Shown here: positions 43,011-50,783 of the stretch, one piece after another | Position numbering within the stretch: the stretch's first letter is position 1 | Layout: the number at the start of each line of letters is the position of its first letter | Assembly: GCA_052034625.1 (NCBI GenBank) | Contig: JBPOII010000007.1 | Span: 26,390-90,389, forward strand | From: JAVBLP01 sp052034625 | GTDB lineage: Bacteria; Elusimicrobiota; Endomicrobiia; Endomicrobiales; Endomicrobiaceae | DNA length: 64,000 nucleotides | Direction: 5' to 3' | The notes under the pieces: generated by a model | Told to the model about the DNA's origin: nothing | Databases searched by the model: none | The model's input: only the letters and a program-made list of their open reading frames with translations | Translations under genes and position numbers: made by a program

Positions 43011-46000
43011 ATGAATTTAGCGCGTTTATCTATTAAGCGTCCGACTTTTGTTACATCAATACTTATGGCAGTTTTGATCTTAGGTATTGTTTCTTTTCAA
43101 AAATTAAGCGTAAGAATGTTCCCTGATGTTGAGTTTCCTTATGTTGTGGTTATGACACAGTATTCAGGAGCAGGAGTATCTGAAATCGAGCAGCTTGTTT
43201 CAAAGCCGATAGAAGATGCTATAAGCGGAGTTTCCGGTTTAAAACACATTTTTTCAATGAATCAGGATAATATTTCAATAGTATTCAGCGAATTTGAACT
43301 TGCCAAAGATCCTGATGTAGCGGCACAGGAAGTAAGAGATAAGATCGGACAAATAAAATATTTCTTGCCTGAAGACATAGAAGAGCCGATAATAGTTAAA
43401 GCCGATATAAACAGTATGCCGATTGTCAGTATGAGTTTAAAAGCGGCCGATATGACACCTAAACAGCTTTATGATTTTGCAGATGAAATAGTATCAAAAG
43501 ATTTTGCGCAGGTAAGCGGGGTTTCGCAGGTGCAGATCATCGGCGGACAGAAGAGAGAAATACAAATTCTCGCCGATAAAGAAAAACTTAAAGAACATGA
43601 GCTCACTTTATCACAGCTTGCCGCAAGAGTTAAAGCCAATACTTTAAATATCCCTGCCGGAAAAGTGGACAGAGGTCCCAGAGAAATAGCTTTTAGGACT
43701 ATGGGAGAGCTAAAAAGCGTTAAAGATATAAACAATGTAGTGGTCAGCTTTATCGGTAACGATATTCCCGTAACGGTAAAAGATGTAGCAAAAGTTTATG
43801 ACGGCGTTGAAGAGGAAACCTCAAGAGCAAGGCTTAATTATAAAGATGAAGATGATAATATAATTTATGAGCCTTCTCTTTTGATAAGCATATACAGGCA
43901 GGCAAAAGGCAATGACGTAGCAATTTCCGATGCAATAAGAGCAAAGATCAAAGAAGTGAACGAAAGATATAAAAACTTTGAAGGACATCCTCAGCTTACT
44001 CTTATATTAGATACAGCGCGCGGCGTCAGAATGAATCTTGCAGATGTAAAGTCAACTATCATAGAAGGTATATTTTTAGCGATAGTCGTGGTTTATTTCT
44101 TTCTGGGAAGCTGGCGTTCAACTTTTATTACGGCACTTGCTCTTCCTAACAGCCTTATAGGTGCATTCATTTTTATGTATTTTTTCGGTTTCAGTCTTAA
44201 TGTAATTTCTCTTATGTCTTTGTCTTTGGCTGTCGGGCTGCTGATTGACGATGCCATTGTGGTGCGGGAAAATATTTTCCGGCATTATGAAGAAGGTTCC
44301 AACCCTGTTGAGTCTGCGGTAGACGGCACAAAAGAAGTGATGCTTGCTGTTATAGCAACTACAAGCACAGTTATAGCTGTGTTCTTACCTGTAGCTTTTT
44401 TGGACGGAATAATAGGAAAGTTCTTCAAAGAGTTCGGTTTAACCGTAGTATTTGCAATGTTAATTTCAGTTCTTGACGCTTTTACTATTGCACCGATGCT
44501 TTCTGCTTATATAATTCCTGAACATAGTGCAAAAGCTCCTAAAAGATCGGCTTTAGGAAAAGTATTTATTAATATCAGAAACTTTTTTATAGCTGTTTTT
44601 AGAGCTCTTACTGTAGGGTGGTTCAATAAGGTTTTTGCTTTTGTCGAGAAATTATACACAAAGATCATTTCTTTCATAGTAAAAAAGTATTTATTTATAA
44701 TTCCTTTCAAATTCAAAGGAAGGAAATTGGCTTTCGGCATAAGCTGGAAAATTGTAACCCTTGTATTGGCCTTATGTATTTTTGCCGGTTCAATCTTTAT
44801 AGCAAAAAACTATATTAAAACGACATTTATGCCCGCGGCAGAATGGGGGGAATTTAATGTGAGTATTGAGGCCGAGCCCGGAACATCTTTAGAGCGTATG
44901 GATGAGTATACAAAAGAAGTTGAAAAGATCATAATGAGCAATCAAAATGTGGAAGTTGTTTCGGCCTCTGTCGGTTCTGCCGGAATGTTTGCAACTCTTG
45001 CTAATCAGGCAAGTCTGTATGTAAAAATGATACCTAATGAATCAAAACGCGGAATAATACATACTATAACCGGTATTTTCAGTAAAAAAGAAGAAAAACC
45101 TAAAAATTATAAACAAAGAACGATGACCACTTCGGAATTGAAAGCTCACTTGAGAAAAACCTTGAATGAAAAGTACGGTGATGAACTTGAGGTCTCAATA
45201 ACCAGACAGGCTTTGGGCGGCGGACAAAGCGAGTTTGTTTTAGATCTTGTCGGCGATGATGTAGATGTTCTTTATGAAGTTGCTCAGGTCCTTAAAGAGA
45301 GATTTAAGAGTATTCCCGGTCTTGTTGATATTAAATCTAATTATAAAATAGGAAAGCCTGAGCTTCAGATACAGATGGATATGGGCAAAATGGAGATCCT
45401 CGGCGTAAGTTCCGTTATGGCGGGAAGCGAGATAAGGGCTATGATAGACGGCGTTAGTGCCGGAAAATACAGAGAGAACGGACTTGAATATGATATACGC
45501 GTTAAACTTCAGGAAAATCAGAAAGATATAGTAAAAGATTTTGACTCAATTTATATAAATAATCTAAACGGAAAACTTGTTAGACTTAAAAATGTGGCTT
45601 CTGTAAAAAAGGAGACCGGTCCGACACAGATTTTTAGAAAGGACAGATCGCGCTTTGTTACAGTAGAAGGAAATCTTGATATCGGCGGAATGATAGGCGA
45701 GGTCCAGAAGGATGCCGTAAGGATATTTAATGAAGAAAAAGCCAATCCGAGAAATGCCGAGAAATGGAAAAATGTCGAATTTAGGCTTTCAGGAAATGCT
45801 GAAGAAATGAAAACGATGTTTGAAAGTATTATGCTTGCCGGTGCACTCTCTCTCATTTTTATATTTATGGTCCTTGCAAGTTTATATGAATCTGTTATTA
45901 CGCCTTTTACTATTATGACAGCCCTTCCGCTTGCTATCATCGGAGGTATTCTTGCATTACTTATATTTAATCAGCCTATAGATATGTTTACTATGATAGG

Positions 46001-46397
46001 AATGATAATGATGCTAGGTATTGTTGCCAAGAACTCTATTCTTTTAGTGGATTATATACAGCAGAGTATGCGTAAAGGCATGAAAACTGCTGATGCCATT
46101 ATTATAGCCGGTAAAATAAGACTTCGTCCTATACTTATGACATCTTTTGCACTTATAGGCGGTATGCTTCCGACGGCTATGGGTTTAAGCGAAGTAGGCC
46201 AGTTTAGAAAAGGTATGGGTATAGTAGTTATCGGCGGTATCATAAGCTCAACTATACTTACTCTTTTAGTTGTGCCTGCCGTATTTGAATATCTGGATAC
46301 ACTTAGGCGTTTCCTTAGAAGGATTTTTGGAAGACCTGAAAAAAGAATGATGGATTATACGGAAGAAGAACTTAAAAAGAAAAAACTGGCAGACTAA
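43011..46397 (+). CDS. RND-family multidrug/solute efflux transporter (AcrB/HAE-like)
   Basis: This 1128-aa inner-membrane proton antiporter has MNLARLSIKRPTFVTSILMAVLI, typical of HAE-type RND pumps. The porter domain has FPDVEFPYVVVMTQYSGAGVSEIE. The TM4 proton-relay pair D413-D414 lies in GLLIDDAIVVRENIFRHYEEG. The second half repeats the fold and ends GMIMMLGIVAKNSILLVDYIQQSMRKG and IRLRPILMTSFALIGGMLP. It is longer than AcrB because of a loop around residues ~505-580. It pairs with the TolC-like gene upstream. A GGGAG site precedes the ATG. Confidence 0.93.
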   Translation: MNLARLSIKRPTFVTSILMAVLILGIVSFQKLSVRMFPDVEFPYVVVMTQYSGAGVSEIEQLVSKPIEDAISGVSGLKHIFSMNQDNISIVFSEFELAKDPDVAAQEVRDKIGQIKYFLPEDIEEPIIVKADINSMPIVSMSLKAADMTPKQLYDFADEIVSKDFAQVSGVSQVQIIGGQKREIQILADKEKLKEHELTLSQLAARVKANTLNIPAGKVDRGPREIAFRTMGELKSVKDINNVVVSFIGNDIPVTVKDVAKVYDGVEEETSRARLNYKDEDDNIIYEPSLLISIYRQAKGNDVAISDAIRAKIKEVNERYKNFEGHPQLTLILDTARGVRMNLADVKSTIIEGIFLAIVVVYFFLGSWRSTFITALALPNSLIGAFIFMYFFGFSLNVISLMSLSLAVGLLIDDAIVVRENIFRHYEEGSNPVESAVDGTKEVMLAVIATTSTVIAVFLPVAFLDGIIGKFFKEFGLTVVFAMLISVLDAFTIAPMLSAYIIPEHSAKAPKRSALGKVFINIRNFFIAVFRALTVGWFNKVFAFVEKLYTKIISFIVKKYLFIIPFKFKGRKLAFGISWKIVTLVLALCIFAGSIFIAKNYIKTTFMPAAEWGEFNVSIEAEPGTSLERMDEYTKEVEKIIMSNQNVEVVSASVGSAGMFATLANQASLYVKMIPNESKRGIIHTITGIFSKKEEKPKNYKQRTMTTSELKAHLRKTLNEKYGDELEVSITRQALGGGQSEFVLDLVGDDVDVLYEVAQVLKERFKSIPGLVDIKSNYKIGKPELQIQMDMGKMEILGVSSVMAGSEIRAMIDGVSAGKYRENGLEYDIRVKLQENQKDIVKDFDSIYINNLNGKLVRLKNVASVKKETGPTQIFRKDRSRFVTVEGNLDIGGMIGEVQKDAVRIFNEEKANPRNAEKWKNVEFRLSGNAEEMKTMFESIMLAGALSLIFIFMVLASLYESVITPFTIMTALPLAIIGGILALLIFNQPIDMFTMIGMIMMLGIVAKNSILLVDYIQQSMRKGMKTADAIIIAGKIRLRPILMTSFALIGGMLPTAMGLSEVGQFRKGMGIVVIGGIISSTILTLLVVPAVFEYLDTLRRFLRRIFGRPEKRMMDYTEEELKKKKLAD

Positions 46398-46720
46398 ATT
46401 TTCTTTCACAATTCTGCAGACTTAAAAATTCTTTTTTATCGTCTGTCATCCTGAGAAAAGCGGAGCTTTGCCGAAGGATCTGCCGTAAAGCTTAAAGGCA
46501 GATGTCTCGACTCGGCACTTTCAGTACCTCGCTCGACATGACAACAAAAAAATGTTGTTTTGTCTTTTGTCGTTGCTTTTTTGTCATCCCAGAAATTTGT
46601 AATCGGGGATCCATTTTGTATTTTTTTTGCAGATAACAAAAATAATATCAATACCAATTAGAACAAAACGGTAAATTTTAACTTTTAATTATTTAATTTA
46701 GCAGTACGATTTTACGAATT
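46398..46720. repeat. Gene-free region with dispersed repeats
   Basis: This holds the 100-bp repeat copy B (46445-46544) and a GTCATCCC...GGGGATCCATTTTG copy (46583-46618), then AT-rich sequence. Minus-strand open frames here translate the repeat and are not genes. Confidence 0.7.
46445..46544. repeat. 100-bp dispersed palindromic repeat, copy B
   Basis: It is about 97% identical to 30357-30456. It starts GTCATCCTGAG, contains ATCTGCC/GGCAGAT (7 bp) and AAAGC/GCTTT hairpins, and ends CGACATGACAA. Confidence 0.85.
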
Positions 46721-46723
46721 TGC

Positions 46724-46843
46724 TATAATATATTTAATCAGTTTACTCCTGCCTCAATCACCAAAGAGATAGAGCAAACACAATTCAAACAAAATACCGA
46801 TAAGCATATAAACTTATGTTTATAAATATAAATAATGGAGGCA
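46724..46843 (+). promoter_or_regulatory. Promoter and structured 5' leader of the exported Hsp20 gene
   Basis: TATAAT (46724-46729) would give a ~110-nt leader. Within it, TGCCTCAAT (46750-46758) can pair with the ribosome-site region ATGGAGGCA (46835-46843), 8 of 9 bases. A perfect hairpin TATAAAC-TTAT-GTTTATA (46807-46824) lies in between. This could mask the Shine-Dalgarno site at low temperature, as RNA thermometers do. The -35 is weak. Confidence 0.4.
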
Positions 46844-46846
46844 AAT

Positions 46847-47443
46847 ATGAAAAAAACAAAATTAGTAGTTTTATTTACAGTTCTTGCATTTTCTATTTCT
46901 TCTGTTTTTATCACTCCGGCTTTTGCAAAAAATAAGACCGATGCGGATTTACAGAAAGAAATAGAAGTATTGCAAAAAAAAGTTGAACAGCTTGAAGCTG
47001 AAAAAAAGCAACTGGAAAACACCGGCAAGATCTGGAACCCTTTTGAAGAGATCTATAAGATGCAGGAAGAAATGGATCAAATGTTCCAGCGTTCTTTAAA
47101 AGTAAGAGGCGATTTGAATAAGGGCTTATTCAGCAATAATATGAGCTATGATGCTAACTTTGAAATTAAAGATCAAAAAGATAAATATATAATTGAATTG
47201 GACATGAAAGGTTTAAATGAGAATAAGACCAATATTGAAATTAAAGACAATTATATAACTATCAAAGGCGAAAGAAGCGAAGAAAATAAAAAAGAAGATC
47301 TAGATAAAGGCTCTTATATGGCTTCAAAGAGTTTCAGTTCTTTTATGAGAACTATTCCTTTGCCTGCAGACGCTGATACGGAAAATGTAAAATCAGAACA
47401 TAAGGGGAATAAAGTTATAATTACCCTGCCTAAGAAAAAGTAA
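46847..47443 (+). CDS. Exported Hsp20/alpha-crystallin-type small heat-shock protein
   Basis: This 198-aa protein has a clear signal peptide (MKKTKLVVLFTVLAFSIS to TPAFA, ~1-27). A short coiled coil follows (LQKEIEVLQKKVEQLEAEKKQ), then an alpha-crystallin domain (~100-195: FEIKDQKDKYIIELDMKGLN, IEIKDNYITIKGER, SFSSFMRTIPLP, VIITLPKKK). sHSPs are usually cytoplasmic, so an exported one would chaperone periplasmic or envelope proteins. ATG 46847 follows TGGAGG; an ATG 12 nt upstream overlaps that site and is not used. A terminator follows. Confidence 0.88.
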   Translation: MKKTKLVVLFTVLAFSISSVFITPAFAKNKTDADLQKEIEVLQKKVEQLEAEKKQLENTGKIWNPFEEIYKMQEEMDQMFQRSLKVRGDLNKGLFSNNMSYDANFEIKDQKDKYIIELDMKGLNENKTNIEIKDNYITIKGERSEENKKEDLDKGSYMASKSFSSFMRTIPLPADADTENVKSEHKGNKVIITLPKKK

Positions 47444-47465
47444 ATTAATTATTATATTTTCTATT

Positions 47466-47507
47466 AAAAATCTACCCGGATAAATATTTGTCCGGGTAGA
47501 TTTTTTT
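47466..47507. terminator. Bidirectional rho-independent terminator
   Basis: AAAAATCTACCCGGA (47466-47480) pairs with TCCGGGTAGATTTTT (47491-47505), with poly-A on one side and poly-T on the other. It serves hsp20 and the convergent membrane-protein gene. Confidence 0.9.
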
Positions 47508-47763
47508 ATTTCTTAATAATTGGATTGATAATTTGATTAGTATTTTTTTCTTCAACAGGCTTTTCTATAAAAGCCCAAATAAATGCTGCTGCCCATGCAA
47601 CAGCTGTCCATCCTCCTAACAAACATAACCAAAAGATAGGCATAGTATTTTTGATTTTTCTATGTTTTGCAATAAACCATAGTATTAATATAGCAACAAT
47701 TAATATTACAGATACAAGTAAATAAACGAACCCAAAACTATCAAATCCCGTTACCGGTTCCAT
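47506..47763 (-). CDS. Superinfection-immunity (Imm)-like small membrane protein 1
   Basis: This 85-aa protein has two membrane helices and the family pattern FIAKHRKIKN ... LLGGWTAVAWAAAFIWAF, as in phage T4 Imm-type superinfection immunity proteins. Bacterial members are common and mostly uncharacterised. ATG 47763 has AAAAGGA 7 nt upstream and is preferred to a farther ATG at 47808. It is the second of a tandem pair on this strand. A phage-exclusion role is possible but unproven. Confidence 0.7.
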   Translation of the reverse strand: MEPVTGFDSFGFVYLLVSVILIVAILILWFIAKHRKIKNTMPIFWLCLLGGWTAVAWAAAFIWAFIEKPVEEKNTNQIINPIIKK

Positions 47764-47825
47764 AAAATTTCCTTTTAAAAAGGCGGTATATTCTTTGGCG
47801 TCTTTCAACGCTTCATCTGCAACTT

Positions 47826-48131
47826 TTACAAGACATAATCTTTGTTTTTTATCTCAGCAGGTTTTTCCGCAAAAGCCCATATAAGAGCTCCTGCCCATAC
47901 GATTAATGTCCATTTCCATCCAATAAGTTCAAGAGGCTTATTTTCTACAAGAGCATATGTAAGAGCTTTTGTCCATATAATAAATCTCCATCCCATAATT
48001 AAAGACAAGCAAAAAATATAAAAACTATTTTTTATATGTCTTTTTTTTGCAATAAACCAAGGTATTAGTGCAATAATAATCGCATTAGTAAGTAAAAAGA
48101 TAAAGACACTTAATGGAGAACCTAGAGTCAT
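47826..48131 (-). CDS. Superinfection-immunity (Imm)-like small membrane protein 2
   Basis: This 101-aa protein has three hydrophobic helices. It carries the same signature as its neighbour (WFIAKKRHIKN ... LSLIMGWRFIIWTKALTYAL). A second GW-type segment follows (LIGWKWTLIVWAGALIWAFAEKPAEIKN), whose end closely matches the neighbour's FIWAFIEKPVEEKN. It looks like a duplicated and partly fused version. The ATG has AAAGGAA upstream. Its relation to the exported Hsp20 is unclear. Confidence 0.65.
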   Translation of the reverse strand: MTLGSPLSVFIFLLTNAIIIALIPWFIAKKRHIKNSFYIFCLSLIMGWRFIIWTKALTYALVENKPLELIGWKWTLIVWAGALIWAFAEKPAEIKNKDYVL

Positions 48132-48256
48132 AAAAATTCCTTTTTTAAAAGTTTTTAACCATAAATATTTTACAAAATATGTTTTAAATAAAAAATTAAA
48201 CGAATGGATTTATGGAAAATTTGTAGAGTATAGAAAAAGAGTTTGAGAGGTAGTCT

Positions 48257-48338
48257 GTCATCCCCGAAATTCGTAATCGGGGATCCATTTTGCCGTTTGC
48301 CGTCATCCTGCGCAACTGAAAGTTGTCGCAGGATCCAT
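48257..48338. repeat. Two adjacent GTCATCC palindromic repeats
   Basis: 48257-48292: GTCATCCCCG with ATCCCCG/CGGGGAT (7-bp stem) and the GGGGATCCATTTTG end. 48302-48338: ATCCTGCG/CGCAGGAT (8 bp) with an inner CAACT/AGTTG stem and the GGATCC end. Relatives lie at 30541, 40511, 40615, 46583 and 54591. Confidence 0.75.
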
Positions 48339-48389
48339 TCCTTTACCTTTGCCATTCTGCTGTCGTCTTTTATTGCTGTTATAATTGCT

Positions 48390-48417
48390 TTGAAAGAATT
48401 TACAAATATTGTATTAT
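48390..48417 (+). promoter_or_regulatory. Promoter of the DUF486 gene, leaderless geometry
   Basis: TTGAAA (48390-48395), a 16-bp spacer and TATTAT (48412-48417) end 9 nt before ATG 48427. No Shine-Dalgarno site is present. Confidence 0.5.
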
Positions 48418-48426
48418 TATTTCATT

Positions 48427-48759
48427 ATGAGAACCATAGCACTATTAATTATTTCTAATATTTTTATGACTTTTGCATGGTATGGGCATTTAAAATATAA
48501 AGACCAGCCATTATTTAAAGTCATTGTTATTGCTTGGCTTATAGCTTTTTTTGAATACTGTTTTCAGGTGCCTGCAAACAGGATAGGTTATGGAACATTT
48601 ACGGCGGCACAACTTAAAACCATACAAGAAGTCATACCGCTTGCAGTTTTTGGAATCTTCTCAGTACTTTATTTAAAAGAAAGCTTTAAATGGAATTATT
48701 TAGTCGGCTTTATTCTTATTGTCGCCGCCGTATTTTTTGTTTTTCATAAATGGGATTAA
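48427..48759 (+). CDS. DMT-superfamily DUF486 membrane protein
   Basis: This 110-aa protein has four hydrophobic helices. It matches DUF486: FMTFAWYGHLKYK, WLIAFFEYCFQVPANRIGYG, FTAAQLKTIQEVI and LKESFKWNYLVGFILIVAAVFF. These are small EmrE-like members of the drug/metabolite transporter superfamily of unknown substrate. ATG 48427 is chosen because upstream codons lie over the promoter. The 3' end overlaps the convergent NifX-like gene by 4 bp. Confidence 0.88.
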   Translation: MRTIALLIISNIFMTFAWYGHLKYKDQPLFKVIVIAWLIAFFEYCFQVPANRIGYGTFTAAQLKTIQEVIPLAVFGIFSVLYLKESFKWNYLVGFILIVAAVFFVFHKWD

Positions 48760-49115
48760 TTCCCACATTCATTATGATGTCTGTGTTCATTGCAAACAGA
48801 ACCGCTTGTCTGTAGTTCACCTTTAAGGTATTTTTCTACAGCTGTTTTTGCATCTCCTGAAACCCCTACAACAACTTCAACTTTCCTTTCATTAAAAATA
48901 TCAACAGCACCGCCGCCCATACCGCCGCTGATAATGACATTTACGCCGCGGTCTGCAAGAAAATTAGGCAAAAAACCGGGCCTGTGTCCGGGGTTAGCAA
49001 TAGTTTCACTGTTTTTGATCTGATTATTTTCAGTATCAAAGATAATAAAAGACTCACAATGTCCAAAATGTTCAGTTACCATTCCTTTTTCGCTTGCTAC
49101 AGCAATTTTTTTCAT
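48756..49115 (-). CDS. NifX/ORP-type dinitrogenase Fe-Mo cofactor domain protein 1
   Basis: This 119-aa protein has the NifX/NifB-C/MTH1175-like fold: KIAVASEKGMVTEHFGHCESFIIFD, NVIISGGMGGGAVDIFNERKVEVVVG. A His/Cys-rich tail follows (SVCNEHRHHNECGN). Family members bind metal-sulfur clusters; the orange protein (ORP) of sulfate reducers binds a Mo-Cu cluster. No nitrogenase genes are present. It is the last gene of the ORP-like operon and overlaps the Mrp gene by 44 bp. Confidence 0.85.
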   Translation of the reverse strand: MKKIAVASEKGMVTEHFGHCESFIIFDTENNQIKNSETIANPGHRPGFLPNFLADRGVNVIISGGMGGGAVDIFNERKVEVVVGVSGDAKTAVEKYLKGELQTSGSVCNEHRHHNECGN

Positions 49116-49941
49116 TTTCTTCCTCCATTTTTTCTAATATTCTTGTTATATACTCAAAAGAATCATTTTCTAAAGATTCTATCATACCCTTGTCGCATGC
49201 ATCTGAGATTTTCGGGTCAATAGGTAATTTAGCAAGAAGTTTTAAATTATGTTCATCGGCGATCTCTTTTATATGGCTTTCACCGAATATTTTATACTCT
49301 TTATCATTATCAGGGCATTTAAAATATGACATATTCTCAACTAAACCGATAATTGGAATATTCATAATCTCTGCCATTTTAACAGCCTTTGAAACTATCA
49401 TAGATACAAGTTCCTGAGGGGACGTAACAACTATAATCCCGTCAACTGGAATAGATTGAAATACGGTGAGGGGAACATCGCCGGTACCGGGCGGCATATC
49501 GATGAACATATAATCTATATCATTCCAAATAACATCCGTCCAAAATTGTTTTACTGTTCCGCCGATGATCGGTCCTCTCCAGATAACAGGATCGGTATCA
49601 TTTTTTAAAAGTAAATTAACTGACATAATACTGATGCCGGTCTTTGTTTTTACAGGGAATAGTCCAATCTCATTTTGTTCAGCTTTCTCTTTAATACCGA
49701 AAGCTTTTGGTATGGAAGGTCCTGTAATATCTGCATCAAGAATAGCGGTTTTATAACCTTTTTTATTCATTGAAACAGCAAGCATAGATGTAATAAGTGA
49801 TTTGCCGACACCGCCTTTACCGCTGACAACAGCGATAACTTTTTTTACACTGCTCATATCATGCAGTTTTGCTGAAAAATCATGCTTTACTTTTTCTTTT
49901 TCTTCACAATCTTCTGAACAGCTGCTGCAACTGTTACTCAT
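49072..49941 (-). CDS. Mrp/NBP35-type P-loop Fe-S carrier ATPase
   Basis: This 289-aa protein has a deviant Walker A (VVSGKGGVGKSLITSMLAVS), an ADITGPSIPKAFG loop and FIDMPPGTGDVPLT, as in Mrp/ApbC/NBP35 Fe-S carriers. The N-terminus holds NSCSSCSEDC cysteines. The usual C-terminal CPxC motif reads FKCPDND, so the second Cys is missing. The C-terminal tail has NCCSKRKRNGN. In ORP clusters an Mrp-like ATPase accompanies the NifX-like protein. Confidence 0.88.
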   Translation of the reverse strand: MSNSCSSCSEDCEEKEKVKHDFSAKLHDMSSVKKVIAVVSGKGGVGKSLITSMLAVSMNKKGYKTAILDADITGPSIPKAFGIKEKAEQNEIGLFPVKTKTGISIMSVNLLLKNDTDPVIWRGPIIGGTVKQFWTDVIWNDIDYMFIDMPPGTGDVPLTVFQSIPVDGIIVVTSPQELVSMIVSKAVKMAEIMNIPIIGLVENMSYFKCPDNDKEYKIFGESHIKEIADEHNLKLLAKLPIDPKISDACDKGMIESLENDSFEYITRILEKMEEENEKNCCSKRKRNGN

Positions 49942-49957
49942 ACTTTTGCTCCTTTAT

Positions 49958-50779
49958 TTAAATTATAATTTCACTGCCTGCCGCCAAGTAATCAATAGTA
50001 TTGCCCATAATAGTTTTCAGTCTTTTATAAGGCTCTTGTCCCGTACAGTGGCAAGTATAGAATTTTGCTTTTGTATCAATTAAATATTTAGCGATATTAT
50101 CTATTGTTTCACTATCTTCATTTAATCCTGAACTTGATGAAAGGTGAAATCCGCCTATAACAAAATCCGGCATTTGTCCTTTGAGCGAGTGAAAATGTTT
50201 TAAAATATTTATAATGCCGTTATGAGCACAGCCTGTTATTAATAAACTTTTTCCGTTTTCTTCTATGATAAGATTTTGCTCATGTAAAAATTTATCATTT
50301 ATCATTTGTCCGTTAATTTCTTTAAATAAATTCTTATTTGATTTCGGCAGAGGCTCTTTTTGTGCAATATTTGAAATAATTTCTATACCGGTATCAATAA
50401 TAAAATTATCCGAAATAAGTTTTATCTGCTTATTTTCTTTTAGATCTTCGTCTAAACCGATAAAAACCAAATTATCGTTTTGGCGGAGCGAATAATGTTT
50501 TTCAAAAGCTAAGCTATGCAGAAACACTTTAGCTTTTGTGTTTTCTTTTAGAAAGGATCTTAATCCGCCGCCATGATCATAATGTCCGTGCGAAATTATA
50601 AGATGATCAATATCAGAAATATTTATATCCAGCTTTTTAGCATTTTGAAGAAACAGCCCGCTTGCACCGGTATCAAATAATATTTTATGTTTTTTAGTTT
50701 CAATATATAAGCTAAGCCCATGCTCACTGCAAAAACCTTCTGATATTGACGTGTTTTCAATTAGAGTTTTAATGATCAT
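49958..50779 (-). CDS. MBL-fold metallohydrolase of the ORP-like cluster
   Basis: This 273-aa protein carries the metallo-beta-lactamase metal motif LIISHGHYDHGGGL (HxHxDH), plus ITGCAHNGIINIL, FVIGGFHLSS and FYTCHCTGQEPYKRL. It belongs to the archaeal/anaerobe group often labelled as dihydropterin RFAP-synthase-like. It lies 4 bp after the ferredoxin-ATPase gene. Substrate is unknown; recurrence of such MBL genes beside MinD-like ATPases and NifX proteins suggests a linked role. Confidence 0.83.
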   Translation of the reverse strand: MIIKTLIENTSISEGFCSEHGLSLYIETKKHKILFDTGASGLFLQNAKKLDINISDIDHLIISHGHYDHGGGLRSFLKENTKAKVFLHSLAFEKHYSLRQNDNLVFIGLDEDLKENKQIKLISDNFIIDTGIEIISNIAQKEPLPKSNKNLFKEINGQMINDKFLHEQNLIIEENGKSLLITGCAHNGIINILKHFHSLKGQMPDFVIGGFHLSSSSGLNEDSETIDNIAKYLIDTKAKFYTCHCTGQEPYKRLKTIMGNTIDYLAAGSEIII

Positions 50780-50783
50780 CAGC

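Noticed and set aside
46436..46657. Minus-strand open frame of 73 codons sharing a peptide with 30342-30572
   Set aside because: The shared peptide is explained by the nucleotide repeat, not by a protein family.
46738..47028. Minus-strand open frame opposite the Hsp20 start
   Set aside because: Antisense shadow of the signal peptide and coiled coil; no expression signals.
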